A DNA stretch of 64,000 nt from Fimenecus sp045655645 (GCA_045655645.1 JAZOPS010000033.1:50811-114810), one strand, 5' to 3'. Positions 43,448-52,297 are shown, counted from the first letter of the stretch. The notes: generated from the sequence alone by a model not told the origin. Program-made: numbers and translations.

Positions 43448-44215
43448 TTACACGTCCAAGAGCCACTTGTGGTCTGGGTCGTCAATTCTTGTTTTAATCC
43501 ATGGGTCGTTTTCTAAGTGTCTAATCATCCATACATAGCACATTGAGTATCCAGGAGCAGCAACCTGCTGATGTGTTTTCATTGGTGTAATACAGAGTAC
43601 ACCCTGGTCTTCAACCTTGTAGCAATCATCGCCATTAAAACCTACACCGAATCCCTGTGGTTTATCAAATTCATAGTAATAAACTTCAGGCTGTGGATGA
43701 TAGTGTGGTGGGTAACTTGACCAGCAACCTGGCTTGTGGATAACCTCACCAAGTACCATATTGGAATATGGAGCATTTTCGTAGTCAAAAAGTGTAAGCA
43801 CCTGACGATGTGCAGTACCATTCCATTGGTCCTTACCAAATTCCTGCAAAATTACATTTTCAGGGCTGTACCAAACAAAACCGAAGTCGTTATCATTATC
43901 TGTCTGCTGAATAAGAATTCGGGACTCTTCATTTGCAGTTACTGTCACTTCATTATTTTTTGAAAAATGAACACAGTATGGTCTGTCAACAAACTGATTT
44001 TCTCTTTTTGCATTCTCTGTTTTACCATTAAATGAGTATGTAACATCACCTGAAAGCAAAAGGATTGCAGTTTCGTTGTTTTCGTTACAAACTGTAACAC
44101 TTTCTCCTGCTTTAAGAAGCTTTGTTTTTATATCCATGAGCATATCGGCATTTTTGCCATTCATCTCACAAAGAATTTTTTCGTTATTTGAATTGAATTT
44201 TGGATTTTCGTACAT
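43448..44215 (-). CDS. iolB: 5-deoxy-glucuronate isomerase
   Basis: The 255-residue cupin-fold isomerase turns 5-deoxy-glucuronate into 2-deoxy-5-keto-gluconate. The bicupin pattern is visible as VDRPYCVHFSKNNEVTV and in the second half SSYPPHYHPQPEVYYYEF with the metal-binding His and Glu, and MKTHQQVAAPGYSMCYVWMI. Length is slightly below the usual 270. It lies between the DUF218 gene and iolD. Confidence 0.93.
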   Translation of the reverse strand: MYENPKFNSNNEKILCEMNGKNADMLMDIKTKLLKAGESVTVCNENNETAILLLSGDVTYSFNGKTENAKRENQFVDRPYCVHFSKNNEVTVTANEESRILIQQTDNDNDFGFVWYSPENVILQEFGKDQWNGTAHRQVLTLFDYENAPYSNMVLGEVIHKPGCWSSYPPHYHPQPEVYYYEFDKPQGFGVGFNGDDCYKVEDQGVLCITPMKTHQQVAAPGYSMCYVWMIRHLENDPWIKTRIDDPDHKWLLDV

Positions 44216-44227
44216 ATAATCACCTTT

Positions 44228-44917
44228 TTAAACTCTATCTTTATCATCAGTCAACGAACCATTAGCATGAATTGAAATTGGGTCACCTAAATATGTTGGT
44301 TCGGGCTCTATTATGCAATAGAAGAAATCTTTAACTCTTGCCAATGCTTCACGGACATCATTATGAATTGGATATTCTAACTTTTCTGCTGCGAAACCGT
44401 AAGCATCAATCCCAAGTTTTCGAGCATCATAAACCGCTCTGTACAAATGATATTTTTGAGTGACAATTACCATTTTTTCAACTTGAAATATATCACGAGC
44501 ACGATACATTGATTCATAAGTTGAAAAGCCTGCGTGGTCCATAAAAATATTATCAGCAAGGACGCCGTTTTCGATTGCAACATCTTTCATTTTGTTGACT
44601 TCGTCATATTCTTCTCTGCCATGGTCACCACTCATCAATATTTTATCAGTGCAACCAGTTTCATAAGCTTTAAGACCAAAGTCAAGTCTTTCTTGAAGCA
44701 TTGGTGATGGCTCACCATCCCAAAGACCTGCGCCAAGCACCATTATGCAATCAAAATTTTCGTTTTTAAGGTCTTCTTCTGTTAAAATATATTCATTTAC
44801 ATAAGAAATCATATAGGCATTAATGCCAACAACGGCTACCCCACCGAGCAAACAAGCACACAAGATTGCAATAATTACCCCTTTAAATGCTTTGTTTTTC
44901 AATAATTTCTTAATCAT
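44228..44917 (-). CDS. DUF218 (SanA/YdcF-like) membrane protein inside the iol operon
   Basis: The 229-residue protein has one N-terminal helix (about 12-34) and a DUF218 domain (PF02698). Segments are DCIMVLGAGLWDGEPSPMLQERLDFGLKAY, DKILMSGDHGREEYDEVN and VIVTQKYHLYRAVYDARKLG, close to the SanA branch. That family affects envelope permeability in enterobacteria, but its reaction is unknown. It is an unexpected member of an iol operon and lies 12 bases upstream of iolB. A link to inositol is not evident. Confidence 0.85.
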   Translation of the reverse strand: MIKKLLKNKAFKGVIIAILCACLLGGVAVVGINAYMISYVNEYILTEEDLKNENFDCIMVLGAGLWDGEPSPMLQERLDFGLKAYETGCTDKILMSGDHGREEYDEVNKMKDVAIENGVLADNIFMDHAGFSTYESMYRARDIFQVEKMVIVTQKYHLYRAVYDARKLGIDAYGFAAEKLEYPIHNDVREALARVKDFFYCIIEPEPTYLGDPISIHANGSLTDDKDRV

Positions 44918-44974
44918 TTTATTTCACCGTTTTAGCTTAAAATAAAATTTGATAGAACAGATTATTTTTGAGCA

Positions 44975-45060
44975 AATTTTTCGTAAGACAATGTTGCCGA
45001 GGCGAAGTTGTATCGGGTATACCACGAGCCGAAAGCAACGAAGTATTACGGAAAATATGA
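44975..45060. repeat. Intergenic palindromic repeat, copy 2
   Basis: This element of about 86 bp has outer arms ATTTTTCGTAA and TTACGGAAAAT (one G-T pair) and inner arms GTTGC and GCAAC. It shares layout and edge sequences with copy 1 at 38921-39003. It lies between iolC and the DUF218 gene within the iol operon. Confidence 0.6.
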
Positions 45061-45069
45061 CAAAAAGAA

Positions 45070-46086
45070 TTATGCTCTTGCTATCATTTCACCATATTCT
45101 TCTTTTTCTTTTTTGATGAACTCCTTAACAGCGTCAACTGTTGGCATATCTTGTGAGCAAGCATGAGATGCAACGAGCATTGCAGCGGAAGCTGAGCCGA
45201 ATTCAAGAGCATCAATAATTTCCCAACCTTCAAAAATGCCATAAAGGAATGCACTAGCATATCCGTCACCGCCACCAAATGATTTGAGAAGTTTTACAGG
45301 GAATGGCTTGATTGAATAGCTTTCGCCATCATTTGTGTAAGCTGTTGAGCCTTCTTTACCATGCTTGATAATTACGATTTTAGCATTCTGTGAGTGCCAG
45401 TATGCTGCTGTTTCTTTGTCAGTCATATTTGGCTTAATGAATTTTTCTGTAAGGTCATATTCTTCACGAGAACCAAGAATAATGTCAGCTTCACGAGCAA
45501 CTGAAGAATAATAAATTGCGATTTCGTCGCTGTTTTTCCAGTTATATGCACGATAGTCAATATCAAAAATGATTGGCACACTGTTTTTCTTAGCAAGTGC
45601 TACTGCTTTAAGAGCAGCTTCTCTTGATGGGCTTTCAGCAAGGGCTGTACCTGAAATCAAAATTGCTTTTGCTTTATTGATGTAATCTTCGTCAATGTCT
45701 TCAACGTCAAGTTTAAGGTCGGCTGCTTCGTTACGGTACATAACGATTGAGCTTTCTGTTTCTGATTTGATTTCAGTAAATGTAAGGCCAATTTTTTCAC
45801 CATTCTGACAACGCTTGATATGAGAAGTATCAATACCCTCATTATCAAAATAGTCAGTTACGAATGTGCCAAGCTGGTCATCTGAAACACGAGCAAAGAA
45901 GCCAACTTTTTTACCAAGACGAGCAAGACCAACTGCAATATTTGCAGGTGATCCACCTAAATATCTTTTAAAAGTTGTGCTTTCATTAAGTGGGCAATAA
46001 TAGTCAACAGGGTTTAAGTCAACTGCCACACGACCTAAAAGGATTAAATCAAATTCTTTGTTATTGTCAAATTCAATGTATTTCAT
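45070..46086 (-). CDS. iolC: 5-dehydro-2-deoxygluconokinase
   Basis: The 338-residue PfkB-family kinase phosphorylates 2-deoxy-5-keto-gluconate. Visible motifs are GRVAVDLNPVDYYCPL at the start, LGGSPANIAVGLARLGK near 44-60, and the catalytic region KSFGGGDGYASAFLYG near 268-284, in which the Asp is the base. AAGGAGAA precedes ATG 46086. It lies 11 bases after iolJ. Confidence 0.94.
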   Translation of the reverse strand: MKYIEFDNNKEFDLILLGRVAVDLNPVDYYCPLNESTTFKRYLGGSPANIAVGLARLGKKVGFFARVSDDQLGTFVTDYFDNEGIDTSHIKRCQNGEKIGLTFTEIKSETESSIVMYRNEAADLKLDVEDIDEDYINKAKAILISGTALAESPSREAALKAVALAKKNSVPIIFDIDYRAYNWKNSDEIAIYYSSVAREADIILGSREEYDLTEKFIKPNMTDKETAAYWHSQNAKIVIIKHGKEGSTAYTNDGESYSIKPFPVKLLKSFGGGDGYASAFLYGIFEGWEIIDALEFGSASAAMLVASHACSQDMPTVDAVKEFIKKEKEEYGEMIARA

Positions 46087-46097
46087 AATTTTTCTCC

Positions 46098-46940
46098 TTA
46101 ATTATTCATAAAACTGAACACTTTAATATGTCTTTTTACATTTTCATAAACGCCGATTGCTTCTTGACGGCTAAGCTCAAAATAATTCGCTTTTTCGATT
46201 GGTTTGCAATAATCAAGAGCATATTTTGCAAGGCTATCAAAACTTGCTGTTGCAATATTAATTTTTCGAACGCCCAACATAATTGCTTGTTGGAACATTT
46301 CGTCAGTAATTCCTGTGCCACCGTGAAGAACAAGTGGAGTATCAACCATTTTGTTAATATCATCAAGCACATCAAAGCGAAGATTAGGAAGCACCGGGTA
46401 ATTACCATGTGCATTACCGATTGCAACTGCTAATGCGTCAACGCCTGTTTCATCACAGAAAAGTTTAGCATCGTCAGGATTTGTGCAAAGAATTTCGTGT
46501 GCAACGCCATCACCTTCATTACCACCCACAACGCCAAGTTCCGCTTCAACTGTCGCACCATATTTATCCGCCATTTCACGAACTTGCTTAACTGCTTTGA
46601 TGTTCTCTTCAAGCGGTAATGTTGAGCCGTCAAACATAACAGATGTAAATCCCATTTCTAATGCTTTTTGAACGGTTTCAATGCGAAGACCATGGTCAAG
46701 GTGAACAGCAATTTCAACCTTTGCATTTTTTGCCGCCGAAATCATCATTGGGCCCATAAGTTCAAGTGGTGAATTTTTTAATCTGCACTCTGCAATCTGC
46801 AAAATTATGGGCATATTGAGTTCTTCTGCTGCAGCCACAGCGCCCATAACCATCTCCATATTACCAACGCTGAAAGCACCCACGGCAATATTGTTTTTCT
46901 CTGCATTTTCGAGGAGTTTTTTCATTGGAACTAATGCCAA
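46098..46940 (-). CDS. iolJ: Class II aldolase for 2-deoxy-5-keto-gluconate 6-phosphate (IolJ-like)
   Basis: The Zn-dependent class II aldolase (280 residues) splits the phosphorylated acid to dihydroxyacetone phosphate and malonic semialdehyde. Zinc and substrate segments are EIAVHLDHGLRIETVQKAL, SVMFDGSTLPLEENI, LAVAIGNAHGNYPV and VLHGGTGITDEMFQQAI. It could also act on fructose 1,6-bisphosphate. I prefer TTG 46940, giving the family-typical MALVPMKKLL with TGGAG at fair distance, over the upstream TTG. It is the first gene of the iol operon. Confidence 0.85.
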   Translation of the reverse strand: MALVPMKKLLENAEKNNIAVGAFSVGNMEMVMGAVAAAEELNMPIILQIAECRLKNSPLELMGPMMISAAKNAKVEIAVHLDHGLRIETVQKALEMGFTSVMFDGSTLPLEENIKAVKQVREMADKYGATVEAELGVVGGNEGDGVAHEILCTNPDDAKLFCDETGVDALAVAIGNAHGNYPVLPNLRFDVLDDINKMVDTPLVLHGGTGITDEMFQQAIMLGVRKINIATASFDSLAKYALDYCKPIEKANYFELSRQEAIGVYENVKRHIKVFSFMNN

Positions 46941-46977
46941 AACAACACACTCCAATCCATTTTATTATAATCAATTT

Positions 46978-47006
46978 ATTCTACCACTTTAAACGCGTAA
47001 AATCAA
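46978..47006 (-). promoter_or_regulatory. Sigma-A promoter of the iol operon
   Basis: On the minus strand, TTGATT (47006-47001), a 17-bp spacer and TAGAAT (46983-46978), about 38 bp before the iolJ start. Confidence 0.72.
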
Positions 47007-47010
47007 TGTT

Positions 47011-47027
47011 TTCAAGATGTTCAAGAT
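47011..47027. promoter_or_regulatory. Direct repeats upstream of the iol promoter (regulator site candidate)
   Basis: TTCAAGAT occurs twice with a 9-bp period (47011-47018 and 47020-47027), immediately upstream of the -35. The place suits an activator. No regulator gene is in the operon. Confidence 0.4.
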
Positions 47028-47064
47028 ATAAAAAAAAGTCGTAAAAAACTGTGCAAAAACACAA

Positions 47065-47100
47065 TAAAAAATAGTCCGCCGAACTAAATCAACGGACTAT
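47065..47100 (-). terminator. Terminator after the DUF5058 gene pair
   Basis: An 8-bp stem (ATAGTCCG at 47071-47078 with CGGACTAT at 47093-47100) has a 14-base loop. On the minus strand it is followed by six T residues. It separates the DUF5058 pair from the iol promoter. Confidence 0.7.
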
Positions 47101-47116
47101 CAAAAAAACTATAAAA

Positions 47117-47791
47117 TTACTTTACCCATTTGAGTTTCCACATAGCGAATGCGCCGAGCACAGAAGCGATGATACCTGGGAAGAGAAGTGTGCCTGCATC
47201 CAATGAAGGTGCTACAAGCAAAACGCCAAGCATAACGAGAATTGGGAAGATTGAAATCTTCCAATGCTTTGAGAAATATCCTGCTGCCAATGCGCCGAAA
47301 AGTGCAGGTTGAACCTGTTTGAAAGCAGGCATCAAAAGTTCACTGCTTGTAAATGAAGGAAGGAAAGGTTTGAACACCAAAACACCAACCGCAATAATAA
47401 GTGTTGTAACAATTGAAGATGTTGCAATTGCGATTGTTGAGATAACTTCGCCTTCTTCGCTGTTTGCTTTAACTTTTGCGTTTTCCATAGCACCAATTGC
47501 GCAAGGAAGTTTAAGGTTTGTAATATTACCTGTTACGAATGAAAGATATGTACCACCTGCGCCAAGCATTGGTGTATAAATCAAAACTTCAATAACTGCA
47601 AGTGACCAATAAAGTGGAATGAGCTTTAAAAGTCCGCCCATAACGCCGCTCAATGATGGCCATACGCCCAAATACAAGCAAATTGAAAGTGGGAACATAA
47701 TAAGCACGCAAAGAGCTGTAATACTTGAAACTCTACCCCAAGCATGAACGCGGTCAAAATATGATTTTTCTACTTTATTTTTCTTACTCAT
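47117..47791 (-). CDS. Membrane protein, partner of DUF5058 protein
   Basis: The 224-residue protein has about six membrane helices and short polar ends (MSKKNKVEKSYFDRVHAWGR; WKLKWVK). I do not recognise a named domain. Conspicuous parts are the segment TPMLGAGGTYLSFVTGNITNLKLPCAIGAMENA, a possible re-entrant Gly-rich loop, and EGEVISTIAIATSSIVTT. ATG 47791 is chosen because GGAGGGG lies just upstream. It starts two bases after the DUF5058 stop, so the pair forms one unit, probably two subunits of a transporter. The substrate is unknown. Confidence 0.7.
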   Translation of the reverse strand: MSKKNKVEKSYFDRVHAWGRVSSITALCVLIMFPLSICLYLGVWPSLSGVMGGLLKLIPLYWSLAVIEVLIYTPMLGAGGTYLSFVTGNITNLKLPCAIGAMENAKVKANSEEGEVISTIAIATSSIVTTLIIAVGVLVFKPFLPSFTSSELLMPAFKQVQPALFGALAAGYFSKHWKISIFPILVMLGVLLVAPSLDAGTLLFPGIIASVLGAFAMWKLKWVK

Positions 47792-47793
47792 AA

Positions 47794-48615
47794 TTAACCC
47801 CTCCATTCAAAGATAGCAATTTCAGATGGCAACACATTGTATGCAACAACTGCGATAACCATTGCCAAAATCATACCTATTGGCATAACAAAAGGTTCAA
47901 GCCATGTAAGTTTGAACTTGTTTGCAATTTTTTCAAGAATCAATGAAGCAACAACAGCAACAACGAGTGTGATAACTGATAACACACCAGCACCGTCGCC
48001 GAATGTTTCAGGCTTACCTTTACCTGCGATTGCACGAGCAACGAATGCACCAATAAGACCAATGAAAACTGCAGGAGTTAAAAGGTCTATAAAGCCCCCA
48101 ATGCCGCCTGACTTTTTCTCTTTCTTTTCTGTTGATTCTTCTGCGTTCTCATCTTTTTTGCCTAAATTAAGAACTTTTTTATGTAATGGTTTTGCAACAA
48201 AAGGCAAAATAACAAGTGAGAAACAAATACCAAGAGTCATAACCCACGCAACACCTGCAAAAATTGCTGGGTCAGTAATTACTGATGAGATACCACCCTC
48301 TTGACCAAAAGCAGTCATAGCGTCACCTGCTGCTTTTGTTTCATACAACAAGTTACCAAGAACTGACAATCTTACCCAAGGGATAACAAGGCCCAATGAT
48401 GGTGCCAAAACAATAACTGTTGCCAAAACTGACAATGCTGATGGAATTGTGAAAACTGCACTTGATGTAACTGCGTCACGCAATTTTTTCTTGTCAAGAC
48501 CTAATTTTTCGCCTTGTTTCCATGCTTTAACAAGGAAGAAAATAGACTGTGCAAGAACGAACAAAATAACGCCGCCGGCAATCAAGTACAAACCTGTACT
48601 TTCTTTAAAGTCCAT
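47794..48615 (-). CDS. DUF5058 family membrane protein
   Basis: The 273-residue protein has about seven helices with a charged cytoplasmic loop rich in Lys and Glu (about 145-165, KKDENAEESTEKKEKK). It matches DUF5058, a transporter-like family of unknown substrate found mostly in Firmicutes. ATG 48615 has AGGAG nine bases upstream; the ATG three codons before lies against the ribosome binding site. It lies upstream of and in the same direction as the iol operon, but a terminator and separate promoter intervene. Confidence 0.72.
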   Translation of the reverse strand: MDFKESTGLYLIAGGVILFVLAQSIFFLVKAWKQGEKLGLDKKKLRDAVTSSAVFTIPSALSVLATVIVLAPSLGLVIPWVRLSVLGNLLYETKAAGDAMTAFGQEGGISSVITDPAIFAGVAWVMTLGICFSLVILPFVAKPLHKKVLNLGKKDENAEESTEKKEKKSGGIGGFIDLLTPAVFIGLIGAFVARAIAGKGKPETFGDGAGVLSVITLVVAVVASLILEKIANKFKLTWLEPFVMPIGMILAMVIAVVAYNVLPSEIAIFEWRG

Positions 48616-48779
48616 ATCTTTCATCTCCTAAACAAATTATGAATATATTAAACCATTTTTCACAGAGAAAATCAATAATAAATACAGAAATTCCCTTTAC
48701 ATTATTTGGACTATTAACAATATTCACACACTCTGTTAGACTTTTATATGCATATATGCAAAAAAACGAGGTGAAACAA

Positions 48780-49739
48780 ATGAAAAAAATTACATCATTT
48801 TTCTTATCAATGTTGTTGTGCTTTGGCTTTTTGTTGGTACCAATCAAGTCAAGTGCAGCAACGCTTAATAGTCAGGCAGGCGTTGTTTATGTTACAAGCG
48901 GACGACTTAATGTAAGAAGTTCTGCAACAACATCTTCTTCAGTTGTTACATCACTTGCAAAAGACAGTTTGGTAACACTTGTTTCAAAGAGTGGTAACTG
49001 GTGGCGAGTTGAATATGCAGATAATTCTTATGGTTATTGTCATGAAAATTACATCAAGACAATCTCAGGCTCACCTGCAACAGTAAAGCTTTCATCAGGC
49101 AGTCTTAATGTACGAAGTGGTGCCGGTACATCATACGGAAAAACTGCAAGTCTTTATAATGGTGAAGTTGTCATTGTGCTATCATCGTCAAATGGTTGGA
49201 GCAAAATACTTTTTAACGGTACAAAAACGGGATATGTAAGCTCGCAATATCTTTCAGCTGGTGGCTATTCTGCTGTATCTTTAAATGTCCCAAATTTTAA
49301 GCAGACAGACTCTCGTTGGGCAAATGTAAAAATCGGCTCATCGGGTAAGACTATCGCTCAAATCGGTTGTGTTACAACCGCCATTGCAATGATGGAGTCT
49401 TATCGCACGGGCACAACAATTTATCCCGATGCTATGTCAAAAAAACTCTCATACTCTTCATCGGGTAATGTTTATTGGCCAAGTAATCTCAAAGTAGTTA
49501 CAAGCAGTTCAAATTATCTCAACGGAGTTTACAATCAACTTAAAAACGGCAAGCCTGTGCTTTTAGGTGCAAAGAAATATTCAGGCACTCAACATTGGGT
49601 TGTGATTACAGGATACACAGGTGGCAATACACTTTCTGCATCCAACTTCACTATTAACGACCCAGGTTCTAACACAAGAAAAAATCTTCAGCAATTCTTA
49701 AACGAATACCCTGTTTTTTACAAGTATTTTTATTATTAA
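48780..49739 (+). CDS. Secreted SH3b-SH3b-C39-like cysteine peptidase
   Basis: The 319-residue exported protein has a signal peptide (about 1-25, ending SSAA), two SH3 type 3 repeats (about 32-90 and 95-155, each with LNVRS) that bind cell wall, and a C39-like papain fold (PF13529). The latter has the Cys in QIGCVTTAIAMM, the His in TQHWVVITGY and Asp/Asn in NDPG. It probably cuts peptides in the wall. ATG 48780 has GAGGTGAAA upstream; the longer frame to 48639 has none. The 5' gap of about 160 bp has no clear promoter. Confidence 0.85.
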   Translation: MKKITSFFLSMLLCFGFLLVPIKSSAATLNSQAGVVYVTSGRLNVRSSATTSSSVVTSLAKDSLVTLVSKSGNWWRVEYADNSYGYCHENYIKTISGSPATVKLSSGSLNVRSGAGTSYGKTASLYNGEVVIVLSSSNGWSKILFNGTKTGYVSSQYLSAGGYSAVSLNVPNFKQTDSRWANVKIGSSGKTIAQIGCVTTAIAMMESYRTGTTIYPDAMSKKLSYSSSGNVYWPSNLKVVTSSSNYLNGVYNQLKNGKPVLLGAKKYSGTQHWVVITGYTGGNTLSASNFTINDPGSNTRKNLQQFLNEYPVFYKYFYY

Positions 49740-49782
49740 TCAACACAAAAGAAAAAAATGTTTATAATTTGTTAACATTTAG

Positions 49783-49811
49783 TTCACTTTATCGCAATTC
49801 CTTTGTATAAT
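49783..49811 (+). promoter_or_regulatory. Promoter of the Cthe_2159-like gene
   Basis: TTCACT (49783-49788), a 17-bp spacer and TATAAT (49806-49811), 31 bp before the ATG. Confidence 0.6.
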
Positions 49812-49842
49812 AATGTAAAAAAAGACCAAAAGGAATGGTGTT

Positions 49843-51399
49843 ATGAAAAAAGTATTAATCTGTATTTTAGCGTTTTCTCTTATCCTTACAGGGTGCAGTT
49901 TAGTTGGAACCCAAAAAATTGACGGTATTCAAATCAATTTGTCTGATAAAAAAATTACCGTTGACGGCAAAGAGATAACTAACGATAATACTCAAGCGAT
50001 TTACACAGCAAACGATATTGTATTCTATCTTTCAGGGCAAGATTTCACCTATGGTGAAGGCACAAAAGAAGATGAGCACGAGCAATCAGAAGCTGATGCT
50101 CACACAGTTGTGCATATTACAAAACCTGGCAGATATGTTTTAAGCGGTAAACTTTCAGCAGGACAAATCGCAGTTGACTTGGGCGAAGATGCAGAAGCCG
50201 ACCCCAATGCAGTTGTAACACTCATTCTCAATGATGTTGATATCACTTGCACAGTTGCTCCCGCTATAATTTTCTATAATGTTTATGAATGCGGTGTTGC
50301 AGATGAAGAAACTGCTACAAAAGATGTTGACACTAAGAATGCAGGCGCAAATGTAATTATTGCAGATGGTACAGAAAACAACATCAATGGTTCTTATGTT
50401 GCAAAGATTTATAAATCCTATGAGCTTAACGAAGATGGAACAGAAGTCGTTGATAGCAAAAAGCTCCACAAATACGACGCTGCATTCTATTCAAAGAAAA
50501 CAATGAATATTAATGGTGGCGACAAGGGTGACGGTGTGCTCAACATCAAAGCCGAAAACGAAGGTCTTGATAGTGAACTTCATCTTACAATCAATGGTGG
50601 TAACATTAACATAACATCAGGTAACGACGGAATTAACACTAACGAAGACAATGTTTCTGTTACTACTATGAACGGTGGCACACTTAATATTTTCTGTGAC
50701 GGCAGTACTGGTGAGGGTGATGGAATTGACTCAAATGGTTGGCTTGTAATCAATGGTGGCACTGTTGTTGCACAGGCTTGTGCAACAAGCGGTGATGCAG
50801 GTATAGATTCGGACAAAGGTATTTATGTCAACGGTGGCAAAGTAATTGCATCAGGTAATATGTTCGACAGAATTGCAGGTGGCGAACAAACCTATGCCGT
50901 GTTCAGTTTTGCAAGTCGTCAGGTTGGTGACAGCACATACACATTGAAGAATGCTGATGGTCAGATTGTGGGAGAATATGCTCCAACAAATGATTTCACA
51001 TATCTCGTAATTGCCGATGACAAATTGCTTCCTGGTGAATATACTTTCTGGCAAGGCGACACCCAATTATCTGCTAATTCTATGGGAAATATGAACGGTC
51101 AGATACCACAGGGTGAAGCACCACAACGCCCTGAAAATATTACAGATAGGGAAAACATGACTCCACCTGAAAACATGCAGGGCGAAGCACCACAGAAGCT
51201 CGAAGGTATGCAAGGGCAACAAGGCGAAAGACCTGAAATGCCTGAGGGTATGGAAAATATGACTCGTCCTAACAATATGGGCGGATTTGGTGGCATGGGC
51301 ATGATGAACGGTGGAACAAGTTCAACCATATTCACAATCGTAAAAGGTGGAAATCAGTTCAGCAATGTTGGTCCCATTGTTGCAACACCCACAGAATAA
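49843..51399 (+). CDS. Carbohydrate-binding Cthe_2159-family lipoprotein
   Basis: The 518-residue lipoprotein has a lipobox near residue 18 (LILTGC). Residues about 60-400 match the Cthe_2159 family (PF14262), a right-handed parallel beta-helix that binds acidic polysaccharide such as pectin in the described member. Repeated turns NGGxxNI, EGLDSELHLTINGGNI, EDNVSVTTMNGGTL and NGGTVVAQA are visible. The region from about 425 is low complexity, rich in Pro, Glu, Gln, Gly and Met. No enzyme motif was found. It has its own promoter with AAAGGAAT before ATG 49843. Confidence 0.8.
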   Translation: MKKVLICILAFSLILTGCSLVGTQKIDGIQINLSDKKITVDGKEITNDNTQAIYTANDIVFYLSGQDFTYGEGTKEDEHEQSEADAHTVVHITKPGRYVLSGKLSAGQIAVDLGEDAEADPNAVVTLILNDVDITCTVAPAIIFYNVYECGVADEETATKDVDTKNAGANVIIADGTENNINGSYVAKIYKSYELNEDGTEVVDSKKLHKYDAAFYSKKTMNINGGDKGDGVLNIKAENEGLDSELHLTINGGNINITSGNDGINTNEDNVSVTTMNGGTLNIFCDGSTGEGDGIDSNGWLVINGGTVVAQACATSGDAGIDSDKGIYVNGGKVIASGNMFDRIAGGEQTYAVFSFASRQVGDSTYTLKNADGQIVGEYAPTNDFTYLVIADDKLLPGEYTFWQGDTQLSANSMGNMNGQIPQGEAPQRPENITDRENMTPPENMQGEAPQKLEGMQGQQGERPEMPEGMENMTRPNNMGGFGGMGMMNGGTSSTIFTIVKGGNQFSNVGPIVATPTE

Positions 51400-51409
51400 A
51401 AGTTTTGAT

Positions 51410-51438
51410 TTGACAATTTCTGCTGAAAACTATAAAAT
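51410..51438 (+). promoter_or_regulatory. Sigma-A promoter of the HAD phosphatase gene
   Basis: TTGACA (51410-51415), a 17-bp spacer and TAAAAT (51433-51438), close to consensus and 31 bp before the ATG. Confidence 0.75.
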
Positions 51439-51469
51439 GTGATTAACAATAAGTTTTCAGAGGTATTAT

Positions 51470-52294
51470 ATGAAAAAACTTTATATAAGCGATATGGACG
51501 GTACTTTGCTTCAAAGCGATGGCACTTTAAGTCCATATACAAAGGCAAAACTCAATGAATTTTATAAAAAAGGTATCCCATTTTCTGTGGCAACTGCTCG
51601 CAGTATGGTCAGCGCAATGCCCATTCTTGACGGCGTGCGTTTTAAAGCACCAATTGTGCTTATGAATGGTGTTTTTGTCTATGATACCGAAACTAAAAAA
51701 GCAGTTAAATATCACGAAATACCATATTCGGCAATTCAAAAAGTGCTTGATATTTTTTATTCACACAATTTGCATCCTTTTATGTTCTTATATGGTGATG
51801 ACTATAAATTGTCAATCAAATATACCATATTTGACAATGACGGAATGAAAGAATTTTATGATATGCGAGTTGATATGCTCGACGGTCGTTTCACTCAAAC
51901 AGATGATATGACCATTATCCCTGACGAGCAACATTCGGTTTATATCAACTATTATGCATTGCCACAAATTCTCGACCCCGTTGTTGAAAAATTAAAAGAT
52001 ATTCCCGAAATTGATTTTGCTTATTATAAAGACTCTTATTCTGATGACTGGTTAGTTGAGATTTATTCTCACACAGCATCAAAGGCAAACGCTGCAAGAG
52101 AAGCAAGTGAAATTATTAGTGCAGAGCATATTGTGGCATTCGGTGATAACCTTAATGACATAAAAATGTTGCAGGGTGCTGATACTGCAGTTGCAGTCAG
52201 CAATGCGGTACCACAAGTCAAAGAAATTGCAGATATTATAATCGGTAACAACAACAACGACAGCGTTGTAAAATTTATTGAAGCAGATAATTAA
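51470..52294 (+). CDS. Cof-type HAD family phosphatase
   Basis: The 274-residue cytoplasmic HAD hydrolase is of the Cof type (PF08282). Motif I is ISDMDGTLL with the nucleophile Asp, motif II lies in SVATARS, and the C-terminal motif IV is VAFGDNLNDIKML. A large C2 cap covers about 85-190. Substrates are typically sugar phosphates or pyridoxal phosphate, but the exact one cannot be read from sequence. It is a single gene with its own promoter and a strong terminator. Confidence 0.9.
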   Translation: MKKLYISDMDGTLLQSDGTLSPYTKAKLNEFYKKGIPFSVATARSMVSAMPILDGVRFKAPIVLMNGVFVYDTETKKAVKYHEIPYSAIQKVLDIFYSHNLHPFMFLYGDDYKLSIKYTIFDNDGMKEFYDMRVDMLDGRFTQTDDMTIIPDEQHSVYINYYALPQILDPVVEKLKDIPEIDFAYYKDSYSDDWLVEIYSHTASKANAAREASEIISAEHIVAFGDNLNDIKMLQGADTAVAVSNAVPQVKEIADIIIGNNNNDSVVKFIEADN

Positions 52295-52297
52295 AAA

